Assembly (NCBI GenBank): GCA_002825465.1
Contig: PJER01000004.1
Coordinates: 50,969 to 114,968, forward strand
Source: Candidatus Thorarchaeota archaeon MP8T_1
Lineage (GTDB): Archaea; Asgardarchaeota; Thorarchaeia; Thorarchaeales; Thorarchaeaceae
Length of the DNA: 64,000 nt
Reading direction: 5' to 3'
The notes under the pieces are model-generated. The model saw only the letters and a list, made by a program, of their open reading frames with translations. It did no database searches and had not been told where the DNA came from. Below are positions 8,721 through 18,670 of this stretch, piece after piece. How positions within the stretch are numbered: the stretch's first letter is position 1; every line of letters begins with the position of its first letter. The position numbers were made by a program, and so were the translations under genes.

Positions 8721-10214
8721 TCAGAAATGTTGGTTCGGTAGATTGTTTACAATAGATACAAGAAGGTCATAGATAATTCCGACAGATGCAATACTGACCT
8801 TTTCATCAGGAGTGTGGGGATTTTTGTTATCGGGGCCAATAGCTACCATCTGCATCCCTGGAAATTTTGAACCAATAATCCCGCACTCAAGACCCGCATG
8901 AATTGCATTGACTTTTAGTTCTTCATCTACAAACTTCTCATACTGAGAACGAATGAACAAGGTGAAAGGACTCTGAGGATTAGGTTTCCAACCAGGGTAA
9001 GAGGGTTTGAGTATTACATCCCATCCAGTCAGATGTCCGATAGTCTCAAGTTGCTTTCTAAAATCAACAAGTTCTGCATCAACACTACTACGAGTGCTAG
9101 TGATTACTCTCATCTCCGAATCAGTTGTTTCAACGACTGCAACATTGTTTGATGTTTCAACTAGATCTTTAATTGAGGGAGAGAAATTTACAGGACCTTG
9201 ATGTATGAGGTGAATAGTTTGGATTATCTGTTTTGACTCCTCTAAGGAGAAGACCTGTTTAACAGGAATCTCAGTCTTCCATTTTATTTCTAGGTCAGGT
9301 TCAAGTTCTTTGAAGTATGAAAGAAGTTCATGTTTTCCTTTCTTCAATAGCTCTTCAGCGTGTGCAACCTTTCCGGGTTCAATAGCAAAGATTGCTGTAG
9401 CTTCACGGGTAATTGCATTATGCTTGCTCCCCCCATTCCATTTAGAAAGATGAACGTTCATCTCATCAACAATTGGTGCAAGAAGCCTAGCAATCAGTTT
9501 GTTCGCATTTCCGCGGTGTTTGTGGATATCTACACCAGAATGACCACCAAAGAGACCAGTCACAGAAAGTTCAATGAAAATAGCAGATCCTACAATGTCT
9601 TGGTAATGCACTTCCCTCTTGAGAGTTGTATCACCACCACCAGCTGAGCCAACTGTGATAATTCCAATTTCTCCAGAATCAACATTCACTAACAATCGAC
9701 TCTGAATTGCGATCGTATCTGAATCTAAGGCAAATGCACCAGTCAAGCCAGTTTCCTCATCAACGGTGATCAAGAGTTCCAGTTTTCCAACCTTAACATT
9801 CGGGTTCAACAACACTGCGAGAGCAATTGAAACTCCAATGCCATTATCAGCACCAAGAGTAGTGCCATCTGCGTCAACCCATTCGCCATTATCTTGTATC
9901 CGAACAGGAATTGGGTCATTGTTAAAATCAAATCCATCTGTTCTATCAGTCTCACAGACCATATCCATGTGACCCTGGAACAGAAGTGGAGGAACCAATT
10001 CATTTCCTGGGGAAGCTGGACGTGTGATTAGGATATTTCCAGTCTCATCCTCTATAAGACTAATCTCGATACCCTGACTCTTTGCATATTCAGGTATCCA
10101 GGTTTTCAATTTCGCTCTGATTTTTTCTTCTTTCTTTGACTCACGTGGCGTGACCGAAAAAACATTTTCAAAGATTTCCCAAACAACTTTGGGCTCGAGA
10201 TTCTCTAGAACCAT
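8721..10214 (-). CDS. pepD: Aminoacyl-histidine dipeptidase PepD-like (M20 family)
   Basis: A 497-residue M20C metallopeptidase. Zinc-site motifs appear in order: GHMDMVCE, TTLGADNGIG, TVDEETGLTGA, VNVDSGE and, near the C-terminus, IHAGLECGIIG followed by NPHTPDEKVS. The length matches bacterial PepD (about 485), including the inserted dimerisation domain. It cleaves dipeptides such as Xaa-His in the cytoplasm. The gene is convergent with AOR copy 1 (2 nt between the stops). It is transcribed from the region divergent to the PAP2 gene. Confidence 0.9.
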   Translation of the reverse strand: MVLENLEPKVVWEIFENVFSVTPRESKKEEKIRAKLKTWIPEYAKSQGIEISLIEDETGNILITRPASPGNELVPPLLFQGHMDMVCETDRTDGFDFNNDPIPVRIQDNGEWVDADGTTLGADNGIGVSIALAVLLNPNVKVGKLELLITVDEETGLTGAFALDSDTIAIQSRLLVNVDSGEIGIITVGSAGGGDTTLKREVHYQDIVGSAIFIELSVTGLFGGHSGVDIHKHRGNANKLIARLLAPIVDEMNVHLSKWNGGSKHNAITREATAIFAIEPGKVAHAEELLKKGKHELLSYFKELEPDLEIKWKTEIPVKQVFSLEESKQIIQTIHLIHQGPVNFSPSIKDLVETSNNVAVVETTDSEMRVITSTRSSVDAELVDFRKQLETIGHLTGWDVILKPSYPGWKPNPQSPFTLFIRSQYEKFVDEELKVNAIHAGLECGIIGSKFPGMQMVAIGPDNKNPHTPDEKVSIASVGIIYDLLVSIVNNLPNQHF

Positions 10215-10332
10215 TCAAAAAACCTCTAATTGATTTCTGGGGGATACGGTTGAGACTATAAGCCTTTGTCAATGGACAGGCAACTTTTTGTTATGCTTTG
10301 CTTCACTGATTTAGAATAAGGAGTGGAAACAG

Positions 10333-11205
10333 ATGTTCTTTGATCCAGGAATCATTGATGCTTTTCGTAATATGCTACCAGGTCTGGAAGGATTCTTTCT
10401 GATTATTTCTGAACTTGGCGGCGAGATATTCTATGTCGGACTACTTTTGATTGGATACTGGGCGTTTAATAAACGAGAATCAATAGTTGCCACATATGTT
10501 CTATTATTTGCACTCATATCCAATTATTGGTTAAAGTACTTCATTGCAAATGAACGGCCACCATCAACGTATTGGATAGAGGGAGCTGATACATCAAATT
10601 ATAGTACTCCAAGTGGGCATGCACAAAACTCTGCTACTCTATTTGGTTGGTTTTCAGTAAGAGTAAAGAAATGGTGGATGCTTGTTACAGGAGTTGTATT
10701 GACAACTATCATCGGAATATCAAGAGTTTACTTGGGCGTCCATTATCTTGATGATATTCTTCTTGGTTGGGGTATTGGAATACTAATAGTAATTCTATTC
10801 TATTACCTTGAAAAACCTGCAAGGGAGTATCTTTCCAAATTTAGATCTGAGTATCTTCTATTCGTCATCTTTGTTATTGGCTTTGCCATGACACTGATTG
10901 CTGCTGTTCTCACTGCTCCTCCCAGAGATAACTTTGGGGCTTTGGGAGGATTGACTATGGGACTTGCCATAGGATTCATGTTGGAGTCAAAATTTGTGAA
11001 CTTCACTACAGAGGCTCCAAATGGTCAGAAATGGAGACTCATTCTCCGTGTTGTGATTGGTATGGTCTTTGTCCTAGGAATAATGTTGGGACTTGATGGC
11101 TTGCTCCCAACAGAGGAGATATTTCTACGTGCAATCCGATATTTCCTAGTTGCCTTTGCAGGAATTTTTGTCTGGCCTTTGATCTTCAAGAAAATAAATC
11201 TCTAA
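10333..11205 (+). CDS. PAP2-family membrane phosphatase
   Basis: A 290-residue integral membrane protein with all three PAP2 motifs: K-x6-RP in KYFIANERPP, PSGH in TPSGHAQNS and SR-x5-H-x3-D in SRVYLGVHYLDD. About six to eight transmembrane helices can be seen, two more than the minimal domain, at the C-terminus. The family dephosphorylates lipid phosphates such as polyprenyl pyrophosphate or phosphatidate. The ATG follows a good AAGGAGTGG. It is the only clear lipid-phosphate enzyme in the window. Confidence 0.88.
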   Translation: MFFDPGIIDAFRNMLPGLEGFFLIISELGGEIFYVGLLLIGYWAFNKRESIVATYVLLFALISNYWLKYFIANERPPSTYWIEGADTSNYSTPSGHAQNSATLFGWFSVRVKKWWMLVTGVVLTTIIGISRVYLGVHYLDDILLGWGIGILIVILFYYLEKPAREYLSKFRSEYLLFVIFVIGFAMTLIAAVLTAPPRDNFGALGGLTMGLAIGFMLESKFVNFTTEAPNGQKWRLILRVVIGMVFVLGIMLGLDGLLPTEEIFLRAIRYFLVAFAGIFVWPLIFKKINL

Positions 11206-11314
11206 AATTAAAGGTTGTAGGATATATTATCCTACGACCATCATCTTTACTCATATATCCAACTCTCGGTAGATTCAAGAGTTGGAATGTGAACAAGAGA
11301 GAAAGGTGAAACAT

Positions 11315-12034
11315 GTGAAAGAGGGAATTGGTACTCCAATATTATCACCACTGTATCCAAAGCCACCATATCATTACGTTGATGCAAAATTGTTTCTAGC
11401 GTTATTTACACCGACAGAAGAATCGATACGTGCACTACTTCCAAAACCACTGAGACCATCACAAATGCCGCTTGCAGGAATATTGATTGCAGAACAACCT
11501 TGTAAAGAAACAGGAACGTTCATGGAAGCAGGAATGCTAGTGCAGTGTCTTTTTGATAATCCTGAAACAAAAGAGGAAGAAGTCGGAGTTTATTTTGCAT
11601 ACAACTATGCAGATACTGATATTGCTCAAGCAGCAGGGCGAGAGATCTGGGGGTATCCTAGAAAGAGCGCAAAGATATCACAAAAATGGAAGGGAGATAC
11701 ACTCACTGGGAAAGTAGTACGTGATAAAGTGACGCTTCTTAAAGCAACATGTACTTTCGAAGATGATGGCGAATGGATTGATAGTGGTCCAAATATCAAT
11801 GTCAAGATGATTCCTAGAGTCACAGGAGATGGATATGAGTTGGCAGTTCTAACTGCGGCTTATCTCACCTATGATGTCAAGAATGGTCGCTCGGGAGAGG
11901 TCAAAGTGGAATTCAATAATGGTCCTCAAGATGATTTTAGCAAAGTCGAGATTGAAAGTAGTTTCATCGGACTCTACTTTGACTGCGATATCACAGTTCC
12001 ATTAGGCAAGAATGTAGGAAAAGTCAAGCTCTAA
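11315..12034 (+). CDS. Acetoacetate decarboxylase family protein
   Basis: An ADC-superfamily protein of about 239 residues. The family region from YVDAKLFLALF through the Leu-Pro-rich segment to the AAGREIWGYPRKSAKI motif is characteristic, and the motif contains the Lys positions expected around the Schiff-base site. I place the start at GTG 11315 because GGTGA lies 6 nt upstream; a TTG at 11282 would add 11 residues. Decarboxylation of acetoacetate or another beta-keto acid is possible, but many ADC-like proteins catalyse aldol or dehydratase reactions. No acetone-pathway neighbours are present. Confidence 0.75.
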   Translation: MKEGIGTPILSPLYPKPPYHYVDAKLFLALFTPTEESIRALLPKPLRPSQMPLAGILIAEQPCKETGTFMEAGMLVQCLFDNPETKEEEVGVYFAYNYADTDIAQAAGREIWGYPRKSAKISQKWKGDTLTGKVVRDKVTLLKATCTFEDDGEWIDSGPNINVKMIPRVTGDGYELAVLTAAYLTYDVKNGRSGEVKVEFNNGPQDDFSKVEIESSFIGLYFDCDITVPLGKNVGKVKL

Positions 12035-13753
12035 CTACAGGTATTCAGTTGCTTCGATAAAGTGCAGTTTCTTCCCTGCGCTTCGAGTGTAGGACCTCAT
12101 CAGTTGAATGCAAATCAGAGCAAAGAACGGCACACAAAGATAGGTATAGAGAGGATTGAAGAAGATACCGAGAGCCAGCATGAAACCTAGACCAGTAAAC
12201 CCTATCAAATTAGGAAGAAGTTGCGCTCGAGCCATTGCCCACATTCCACGGATAGGCATCTGCACAGCAGATCCTCGTTGCCTTGTGATATTCCTCTGAG
12301 CTTTGAAATCACCACCAGTCGCAGCTGAGTATGAAGCTATTCCGCCTGCAGCCAAAGTCAGAAAGATACATGAAATAACAATTGCAGGGACATATATCCA
12401 GATTGAAGGTTGGATAATGATCACAAGAACGGAAGCAATACTTGTAGCTATAATTGTAAATGGTACAGCACTGAAGACCTTACCTTTCACATAATCTGTG
12501 AGACCAGTAGGAGCAAGTTGGATATTCATGAGATTCTTTCCTTCATAGACGAGTTCGTATCCTGCAAAATAAACTCCATATGAAACAGCAAAAGGAATCA
12601 TAGCGTAGACAATGATAATTGAAATTCCACCGAATAAGTCACTGCCAGGAGCGATAAGGAATAGAAAGAACCAGAGGATCATTCTGAGAGGACCTACCAA
12701 GTAGTTAGCAAGTACTCTTCCCTCACGTCTTACTGATGCGATATTGTACCACATAGATACATTGGTTGTTGTACTCATTTTGATTAACGGTAGTGTTGTT
12801 GGATTCCAAGTGTCATGTGCAATCTTGACTTCATCCTTTGACGACCTCTTGGAACCACTGGCTAGCCAACCACTATAATGAGCTATCTCACTGAAATGTG
12901 CATTAGCATATGCAAGAAAGATTGGAATGATGAGGAAGAGAATTGCAAGAAGGATATCAACCATCCCAATTGGAAGCCCTACAATCAATCGAAGGGAAAC
13001 TGCGTTCATAGCCCCTCCAGGACTGAAGTCAGAAGAGAGGCCTATAGAATTGGCAAATTCAAATATTACTGAAAATAATTGAGAGAATCCAGAGTCAGAA
13101 GTATAGATAGAGAAGTAATAGAACGTGCTGAATATTATTGCAGCAGCTGTACCTAGGAACCACCCGATCTGTTTTAACCATCGGCGACCAGCTAGGAATC
13201 GTGAGATTGCAAGTCCAATTAGACCTCCAAGGGATACACCAAGTGTCACATTAGCAAGTAACATGACAATAAAAATTGGAATCGCGAAGTAAGCTATGAG
13301 AGACCCTGATGCAATAGCAAATCCAACTACGATTGGAGTTCCAATTAACAAATAGATTAGTGCATTGTAAAAGATAACAACTATCATCTTCTCAAGGAAC
13401 AGTGTCTTGAGAGAGATTGGCATAATCATCAGATACTCCATTCTGGATGTGTTGGCTACGGTAGCTACACTAATTGCAATAGAACCCATGAATGACATTA
13501 TGACAATGAAATTGAAAATAGTAGAACCGAACCCTATATTGTTCGCAATAGCTGATTTGAAGAAATCCCAACCGAATAAATTTGTCATGAAGAGAATAGC
13601 CCAGAGAATGACGATGACGATGGTTGCGGCACCAATTGGTCGCAGATATCTTCGAAAAACACTTTTCCGTTCTGACCTCTTTCCTTTTACATTACTTACC
13701 CTCACTGACACTCTAAGGTCATGTTTCAGAAGAATAAGGAGGTCTTCTATCAA
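12035..13753 (-). CDS. ABC-2 type exporter membrane subunit
   Basis: A 572-residue polytopic membrane protein with roughly twelve hydrophobic segments in two halves, the first starting near residue 37 and the last near residue 530. The N-terminal cytoplasmic stretch is Arg/Lys-rich (KGKRSERKSVFRRY). Its ATG overlaps the stop codon of the upstream ATPase gene by 4 nt (ATGA), so the two are translationally coupled and should form one transporter. Subunits of this kind export drugs, lipids or polymers. The substrate is not evident. Confidence 0.8.
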   Translation of the reverse strand: MIEDLLILLKHDLRVSVRVSNVKGKRSERKSVFRRYLRPIGAATIVIVILWAILFMTNLFGWDFFKSAIANNIGFGSTIFNFIVIMSFMGSIAISVATVANTSRMEYLMIMPISLKTLFLEKMIVVIFYNALIYLLIGTPIVVGFAIASGSLIAYFAIPIFIVMLLANVTLGVSLGGLIGLAISRFLAGRRWLKQIGWFLGTAAAIIFSTFYYFSIYTSDSGFSQLFSVIFEFANSIGLSSDFSPGGAMNAVSLRLIVGLPIGMVDILLAILFLIIPIFLAYANAHFSEIAHYSGWLASGSKRSSKDEVKIAHDTWNPTTLPLIKMSTTTNVSMWYNIASVRREGRVLANYLVGPLRMILWFFLFLIAPGSDLFGGISIIIVYAMIPFAVSYGVYFAGYELVYEGKNLMNIQLAPTGLTDYVKGKVFSAVPFTIIATSIASVLVIIIQPSIWIYVPAIVISCIFLTLAAGGIASYSAATGGDFKAQRNITRQRGSAVQMPIRGMWAMARAQLLPNLIGFTGLGFMLALGIFFNPLYTYLCVPFFALICIQLMRSYTRSAGKKLHFIEATEYL

Positions 13754-14514
13754 GATTCTTCACCCAGGAATGCAGCAATCTTCTGCATATCAGGACCACC
13801 AGTCAGAGTTAGGAAAATTTCTTCGAGAGACTCATGCCCTTTAGCCTGCAATCTTAGTTCGGTCATAGTACCTTCAGCAATTAATTTCCCATGGTTGATG
13901 ATACCAATGCGGTCGCACATACGCTCTGCAATCTCAAGAACGTGCGTACTCATGAGAATAGTAGCCCCACGGTTTCGAAGCCCAGTCAGTATCTCTTTGA
14001 TAGTTGCAGCTCCACGTGGATCAATCCCAGCTTGTACTTCATCAAGAATTAGGACTTTAGGAGTATGAATTAGAGCTGCGACAAGACCTATTTTTCTTGA
14101 CATGCCTTTGGAGTATGTCTCAATGAGGTCGTCACTGGCATCTTTGATATCGAGAAGAGTTAGTAATTCATCAATCTCTTCGTCGCGTACAGAACCACGG
14201 GGAACCTTCCAAATGTCACTGACATAATTGATGTATTCCCAGCCAGTCAATCGTTCAGGAAGCACAGGTTCTTCGGGAACGTATCCCATGAATCGTTTGG
14301 CTTCAACGATGTTCTTTTGAATATCGAACCCATTGATATGAGCTGTACCTGTAGTTGGCTTCAACAGACCTAGAAGCATCCTCATGGTTGTACTTTTACC
14401 GGAACCATTAGGACCTAGGAGAGCATAGATTTCTCCAGGATTAACTTTGAAGGATAAGTCGTCAACTGCGACGAACTCACTAAATTTCCTGGTGAGTGAG
14501 TGAGCTTCAATCAT
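13750..14514 (-). CDS. ABC transporter ATP-binding protein
   Basis: A 254-residue ABC-2 type ATPase. It has Walker A GPNGSGKST, the Q-loop region VPEEPVLPE, the signature SKGMSRK, Walker B VLILDEV and the switch His in MSTH. I start it at the ATG at 14512-14514 (MIEAHSLTRKF) because this is the normal domain beginning; a longer in-frame extension to 14676 would overlap the divergent ligase gene and contains no domain. The stop overlaps the permease start by 4 nt. It energises the exporter encoded downstream. Confidence 0.92.
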   Translation of the reverse strand: MIEAHSLTRKFSEFVAVDDLSFKVNPGEIYALLGPNGSGKSTTMRMLLGLLKPTTGTAHINGFDIQKNIVEAKRFMGYVPEEPVLPERLTGWEYINYVSDIWKVPRGSVRDEEIDELLTLLDIKDASDDLIETYSKGMSRKIGLVAALIHTPKVLILDEVQAGIDPRGAATIKEILTGLRNRGATILMSTHVLEIAERMCDRIGIINHGKLIAEGTMTELRLQAKGHESLEEIFLTLTGGPDMQKIAAFLGEES

Positions 14515-14588
14515 AGGTATCAACTTCGAATTATTATAAAGTAAGTTAAGCCTTGGGATAGACGTGTGAATTTCTGCTCTTCGGATAC

Positions 14589-14598
14589 GATTATAAGA
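14589..14598 (+). promoter_or_regulatory. TATA box of the lipoate ligase gene
   Basis: GATTATAAGA is centred about 25 nt upstream of the ATG at 14619, the archaeal TATA-to-start distance. The mRNA is therefore probably leaderless or nearly so. Confidence 0.5.
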
Positions 14599-14618
14599 GG
14601 TAGTAAAAAGGCGAGCCC

Positions 14619-15716
14619 ATGCCACTCGAGACTTGGAGACTACTAGATATTGGACCCATCCCTCCAATTGAAACACAGATTATCTATGATATGATAGCCC
14701 AAGGTATCACCAAAGGAGAATCTGAGAACACTCTGATTATATGCTGGCCTGCAGAGCCCCTTGTGAGTCTTGGTCACTTTCAGGAGATTGATGCAGATAT
14801 AGACACAAAATTCTGTCGTGAGAATAACATCTTCTATACAAGAAGAGTGATTGGTGGAGGCGGCGTATATCTCGATGATGGTCAAATGTTCTATCAACTG
14901 ATAGGCAGAATTGACAGTCCAACAACTCCAAGGAAAATTGATGATTATTATAGGAAATTCCTAGAAGCACCTGTTCAAGCCTATAGGAATCTCGGCATAC
15001 CTGCCGAATTTAAACCTGTTAACGACCTTATTGCCAATGGTAAGAAGATTTCAGGCAATGGAGCAGGAGATGTAGGCGATGCACGAATCCTAACTGGAAA
15101 CCTCATTTTTGATTTCAACTTTGATATGATGGTCAAAGTATTGAAGGTACCCAGTGAAAAATTCAGAGACAAAATCGCTCAGAGTCTTCGAGAGAGAATG
15201 ACAACTATCAAGAATGAGCTTGGTACATTACCAGATAGGACAGAGGTCAAAGAGGATCTTGTCAGACTCTATGAAGAGACCCTTGATATTGAACTAGTCC
15301 GTGCTGATCTGAATAGTTGGGAGAAGAACAGAATGAAAGAACTCTATTCTCACTATCAATCAGATGAATGGCTACACTGGAGAAGAGGTAATAGACTCCC
15401 CGATGCAAGAACTGTAAAAATCTCTGCGACCACTTCAGTGGGAACTTCGAATTATAAAGCACCTGGTGGACTGATCAGATCAACTGTAGAGTTGGTTGAA
15501 GGAAAAATCAATGAGATTGTCCTTAGTGGTGATTTCACTATGCTTCCAAATGAAGCAATCATCCAATTAGAACGGGAAATTATTGGAACTTCAATCGAAG
15601 GAGATGAACTTCTCCAACGGATACGAATTGCTTACTCAGAAAATGGAATCGAATCACCTGGCGTAGTTCCAGAGGATTTTGAGAAAACAATCAGGATGGC
15701 AATCAGTCAAGAATAA
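14619..15716 (+). CDS. lplA: Lipoate-protein ligase A with catalytic and accessory domains
   Basis: A 365-residue single-chain lipoate ligase. Residues 1-250 form the BPL/LPL catalytic domain, with the lipoate-binding signature RRVIGGGGVYLDDG and the catalytic Lys region NGKKISGNGAGD. From about residue 255 (WLHWRRGN) the LplA C-terminal accessory domain follows, which in many archaea is a separate protein. The enzyme activates lipoate with ATP and transfers it to lipoyl domains. Within this window the obvious acceptor is the lipoyl domain fused to a DGC protein (33071-33919). Both domains being present suggests it works without an LplB partner. Confidence 0.88.
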   Translation: MPLETWRLLDIGPIPPIETQIIYDMIAQGITKGESENTLIICWPAEPLVSLGHFQEIDADIDTKFCRENNIFYTRRVIGGGGVYLDDGQMFYQLIGRIDSPTTPRKIDDYYRKFLEAPVQAYRNLGIPAEFKPVNDLIANGKKISGNGAGDVGDARILTGNLIFDFNFDMMVKVLKVPSEKFRDKIAQSLRERMTTIKNELGTLPDRTEVKEDLVRLYEETLDIELVRADLNSWEKNRMKELYSHYQSDEWLHWRRGNRLPDARTVKISATTSVGTSNYKAPGGLIRSTVELVEGKINEIVLSGDFTMLPNEAIIQLEREIIGTSIEGDELLQRIRIAYSENGIESPGVVPEDFEKTIRMAISQE

Positions 15717-15743
15717 CACTTGTGGATAAGTTCATCTCTCATC

Positions 15744-16730
15744 ATGAATGAACTAGAATCTATGCTTATTCGGCAGTATCGTCAGGGAGATGAGACTGGT
15801 ATAGCTTCGGTATACAATAGTGCGTTTCAAGAGGAGATCGAAAAACTTCCGGAGATATACAGGTATAAAGAAGTATCTGCAGGTGACGTGCAGAGTTGGT
15901 TCAAAGATGGTGCTGTTCTCTGGGTAGTAGAATTAGAGGAGAATATTATAGGATATGCACATGTTCGTCTTGTCATTGAAGATGGAATAAGAGAGATTCC
16001 AACACTTCAAATCACATCACCACGAAAATGGACATTAGAGCAGAGTAATTTCGTTATTGATGCTAAATATCAGGGAAGAGGACTTGGCACTAAACTATTG
16101 CATGGAATTATCGAGAAGTACAAAGGCTCTGTTGAATTCGTTCTAGCTCTCACATTCAGCGATAATAAAAGAGCTGAATCTTTCTTTTCAAAGAATGGTT
16201 TCAAACAATATGACGCATATTATTTCATAGATTTCTCTGAAGAATACCCCATGATGAACTCCAGCGTATATGAAGTACTGGAATTACGTGACTTGAAGAA
16301 ACCAAATAGGCTCAATGAAGAAGTCATATTCAGACGGGCAACTTCGCAGGATGTTGAGGCAGTAACAAAGATTCACCGTCAGAATGTCTGGTGGAATGAA
16401 AAATCAAATGCAACAGAATGGAACCGCGACTACATAGAAGGGAAATTTGGTCACACTGTATATGTAGCAGAATTGGAGAATAAGGTCGTAGGGGCAATTG
16501 ATCACTATACTGATGAACGTGTCGGAATAGCAGGAGTCCTCCCGCACATGACGGGAAAGGGCATCGGAAGTACTATGTTCTACAATATCCTTCGTACTAT
16601 GAAGGAGGCAGGATACAAATACGCTTTCATGGATTCAGGCATGACTCAAGAAGAGGCAATCAGGATGTATGAGCGATTCGGGTTTAAGATTCAACGAAAA
16701 CAGAATGCATGGATCAAGAAACTGAGGTGA
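15744..16730 (+). CDS. Tandem GNAT-family N-acetyltransferase
   Basis: The protein contains two GNAT domains. The first (about residues 10-150) has the acetyl-CoA motif YQGRGLGTKLL; the second (about 190-328) has MTGKGIGSTMFYNIL and the closing segment MYERFGFKIQR. Duplicated GNATs often keep one active half; here both CoA loops look intact. Starts at TTG 15720, ATG 15744 and ATG 15762 are possible, and the domain begins after the last. It lies 1 nt ahead of a GHMP kinase gene, so the two are probably co-expressed. Substrate unknown. Confidence 0.8.
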   Translation: MNELESMLIRQYRQGDETGIASVYNSAFQEEIEKLPEIYRYKEVSAGDVQSWFKDGAVLWVVELEENIIGYAHVRLVIEDGIREIPTLQITSPRKWTLEQSNFVIDAKYQGRGLGTKLLHGIIEKYKGSVEFVLALTFSDNKRAESFFSKNGFKQYDAYYFIDFSEEYPMMNSSVYEVLELRDLKKPNRLNEEVIFRRATSQDVEAVTKIHRQNVWWNEKSNATEWNRDYIEGKFGHTVYVAELENKVVGAIDHYTDERVGIAGVLPHMTGKGIGSTMFYNILRTMKEAGYKYAFMDSGMTQEEAIRMYERFGFKIQRKQNAWIKKLR

Positions 16731-16731
16731 A

Positions 16732-17808
16732 ATGTTGGTAGAACCCTTTCGTGTGAGTGCACCAGGTAGAATCTGTCTATTTGGGGAACATAGTGATTAT
16801 CTGGGATTAGATGTGATTGCAGCATCAATCAATATGACGATTGAGATTCAATGTACTCCGCGTAATGATGATACTGTGAACATAGCATATACTGACCTCA
16901 AAGAGAGAGATTCATTTTCGTTAGACTCAGAGATTGAGTACAGAAACAAGCGAGATTACATTCGTAGTGCATTTAATGTGATGATGAGAAAGGAATACAT
17001 TCCAATTACAGGATTTGACATTGAAATATCGGGGAATATTCCTATTGCCGCGGGACTCTCTAGTTCTTCAGCTCTAACAGTCGGTGCTATAATGGTAATT
17101 TCAGAAATGTCAGGGAAACGCTTGAGTCCTGAGGAGATTGCATTAACCGCATACGAGTCAGAGGTTGCAGAGTTTGGAGAGAGCGGCGGCAAAATGGACC
17201 ATTTTGCATCTGCCATTGGTGGTGTCATTCATGTGAAAATGGATGATAATTCAATATCAAGACTTCCAGCTATACTTGATTCAATTGTTATAGGAGATTC
17301 TGGGGAGAAAAAGAAAGATACTGTAGGAGACCTGCGCTATATCAGAACTACCGTAGAGAAAGAGTATGAATTGATGTCACAGAAGATAGACAATTTTGAC
17401 CACAGAACGACTCCGGTAAATACTATATACACACTGAGTAAAAATCGACCAACGAAGGAGAGAGCTATGGCTGAGGCAACTCTCAGAAATAGAGATCTTA
17501 CCGCTCGCGCTTTGATATTATTACAGACTCATCATCCAGACATACAGCAATTGGGAGATATGCTCAGATGTCACCATGAGATACTAAGGGATGCGCTCAA
17601 TAGATCCACGCCGAAAATTGAGCGAATGATTGAAGCGGCATATTCAGCTGGGGCAAAAGGATGCAAGATTAATGGGAGTGGTGGTGGAGGAACTATGATG
17701 GCGTATTGTGATGGGAATGAGGATGAAATTGCATCAGCAATCAATGATGTAGAGGGAAAGGCATACATTGTGAAAGTAGGATCTGGAGCCACAATAAAAA
17801 GAGAATGA
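16732..17808 (+). CDS. GHMP kinase, galactokinase-like
   Basis: A 358-residue GHMP small-molecule kinase. It has the galactokinase-type first motif PGRICLFGEHSDY, the ATP phosphate loop AAGLSSSSAL and the third motif NGSGGGGTMMAY. The GEHSDY variant of GEHTDY places it near galactokinase and related sugar-1-kinases rather than mevalonate kinase. The substrate is probably a monosaccharide. GAGGTG precedes the ATG, and the gene follows the GNAT gene by 1 nt. Confidence 0.85.
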   Translation: MLVEPFRVSAPGRICLFGEHSDYLGLDVIAASINMTIEIQCTPRNDDTVNIAYTDLKERDSFSLDSEIEYRNKRDYIRSAFNVMMRKEYIPITGFDIEISGNIPIAAGLSSSSALTVGAIMVISEMSGKRLSPEEIALTAYESEVAEFGESGGKMDHFASAIGGVIHVKMDDNSISRLPAILDSIVIGDSGEKKKDTVGDLRYIRTTVEKEYELMSQKIDNFDHRTTPVNTIYTLSKNRPTKERAMAEATLRNRDLTARALILLQTHHPDIQQLGDMLRCHHEILRDALNRSTPKIERMIEAAYSAGAKGCKINGSGGGGTMMAYCDGNEDEIASAINDVEGKAYIVKVGSGATIKRE

Positions 17809-17882
17809 ACTCACTCATCCCACAAAGTGGAATTATTGCTGTTTTCATACTCCTCTAATATACTAGTTAAATTACAATTCAT

Positions 17883-18590
17883 ATGCAAGATGGAAAGAGT
17901 TTGAAGATATTGCTGGAAATATCATTAGTCATAATTATTCTCTTTTCTCAGACAATAAGTGTGACAGCCATCAATGATCAAGGCTTTACCTGGGGAATAG
18001 AAGTTGGAGATCGGTTTGACTATAACATCAAGATAGAATATCATAGTTCAACAATGAATGTATCAATAGATGACAAAATGTATGTCATAGTCGATGAATT
18101 GAATGCTATCCCAGATCATGTAACTCAATTATCAGACCTGACAATCTTTAGTCTGGCTTTAGATAGCTACACGACATATTGGGAAAATGGAACAATAATG
18201 GACGACCTATGGTTTGATGTCTTGGATGTGGCGAATCCTTTCTCAGCTTATCCAGTTGGAAACTGGAGCTTGTTAGCTCAGATATTTGAAGATGCATCTC
18301 CTGTAGTAATAACTCAGAACACAACTATGATGAATTGCTCGTTGGTAGATTATCCGGTTCCAGGAAATGTGCATGAAACTGTCTTCATGAAAAGTAGTGG
18401 AGCTCCTCACTCGGTACTCTATATTAGAACCTGGGATTCAGGGACAACTATTCACCTTGATTTTTCAATTATACATACACCAACAGAAACAGGGACCAGC
18501 ACAGGAGAAATTGATAATATTCTCGTACTCCTTGCGGGTGGAGGGGTATTGATTATAGTAGTTGTAGTGATTATTATTCGCCGAAAATAG
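17883..18590 (+). CDS. Exported protein with C-terminal membrane anchor, unknown function
   Basis: A 235-residue protein with an N-terminal signal segment (about residues 8-28), an extracytoplasmic region rich in Tyr, Trp and Asn-x-Ser/Thr sequons, a Thr/Gly linker near residue 200 (TETGTSTGE) and one C-terminal helix ending in RRK. The sequons are compatible with archaeal N-glycosylation. The architecture matches the FG-GAP protein's anchor, but no domain is recognised. It stands alone between the GHMP kinase and the convergent FTCD gene. Confidence 0.7.
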   Translation: MQDGKSLKILLEISLVIIILFSQTISVTAINDQGFTWGIEVGDRFDYNIKIEYHSSTMNVSIDDKMYVIVDELNAIPDHVTQLSDLTIFSLALDSYTTYWENGTIMDDLWFDVLDVANPFSAYPVGNWSLLAQIFEDASPVVITQNTTMMNCSLVDYPVPGNVHETVFMKSSGAPHSVLYIRTWDSGTTIHLDFSIIHTPTETGTSTGEIDNILVLLAGGGVLIIVVVVIIIRRK

Positions 18591-18670
18591 AAATGAGTGA
18601 TGATCCTTTTGATGTTGGTCAAGTAGACCAACACCATAAAGGATATCGAATAGAACTCCTGGCTGTTCGT

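Noticed and set aside
14515..14676. N-terminal extension of the ABC ATPase
   Set aside because: The extra 54 codons have no domain, cross the divergent lplA promoter and overlap its coding region; the normal ATPase start is at 14514.
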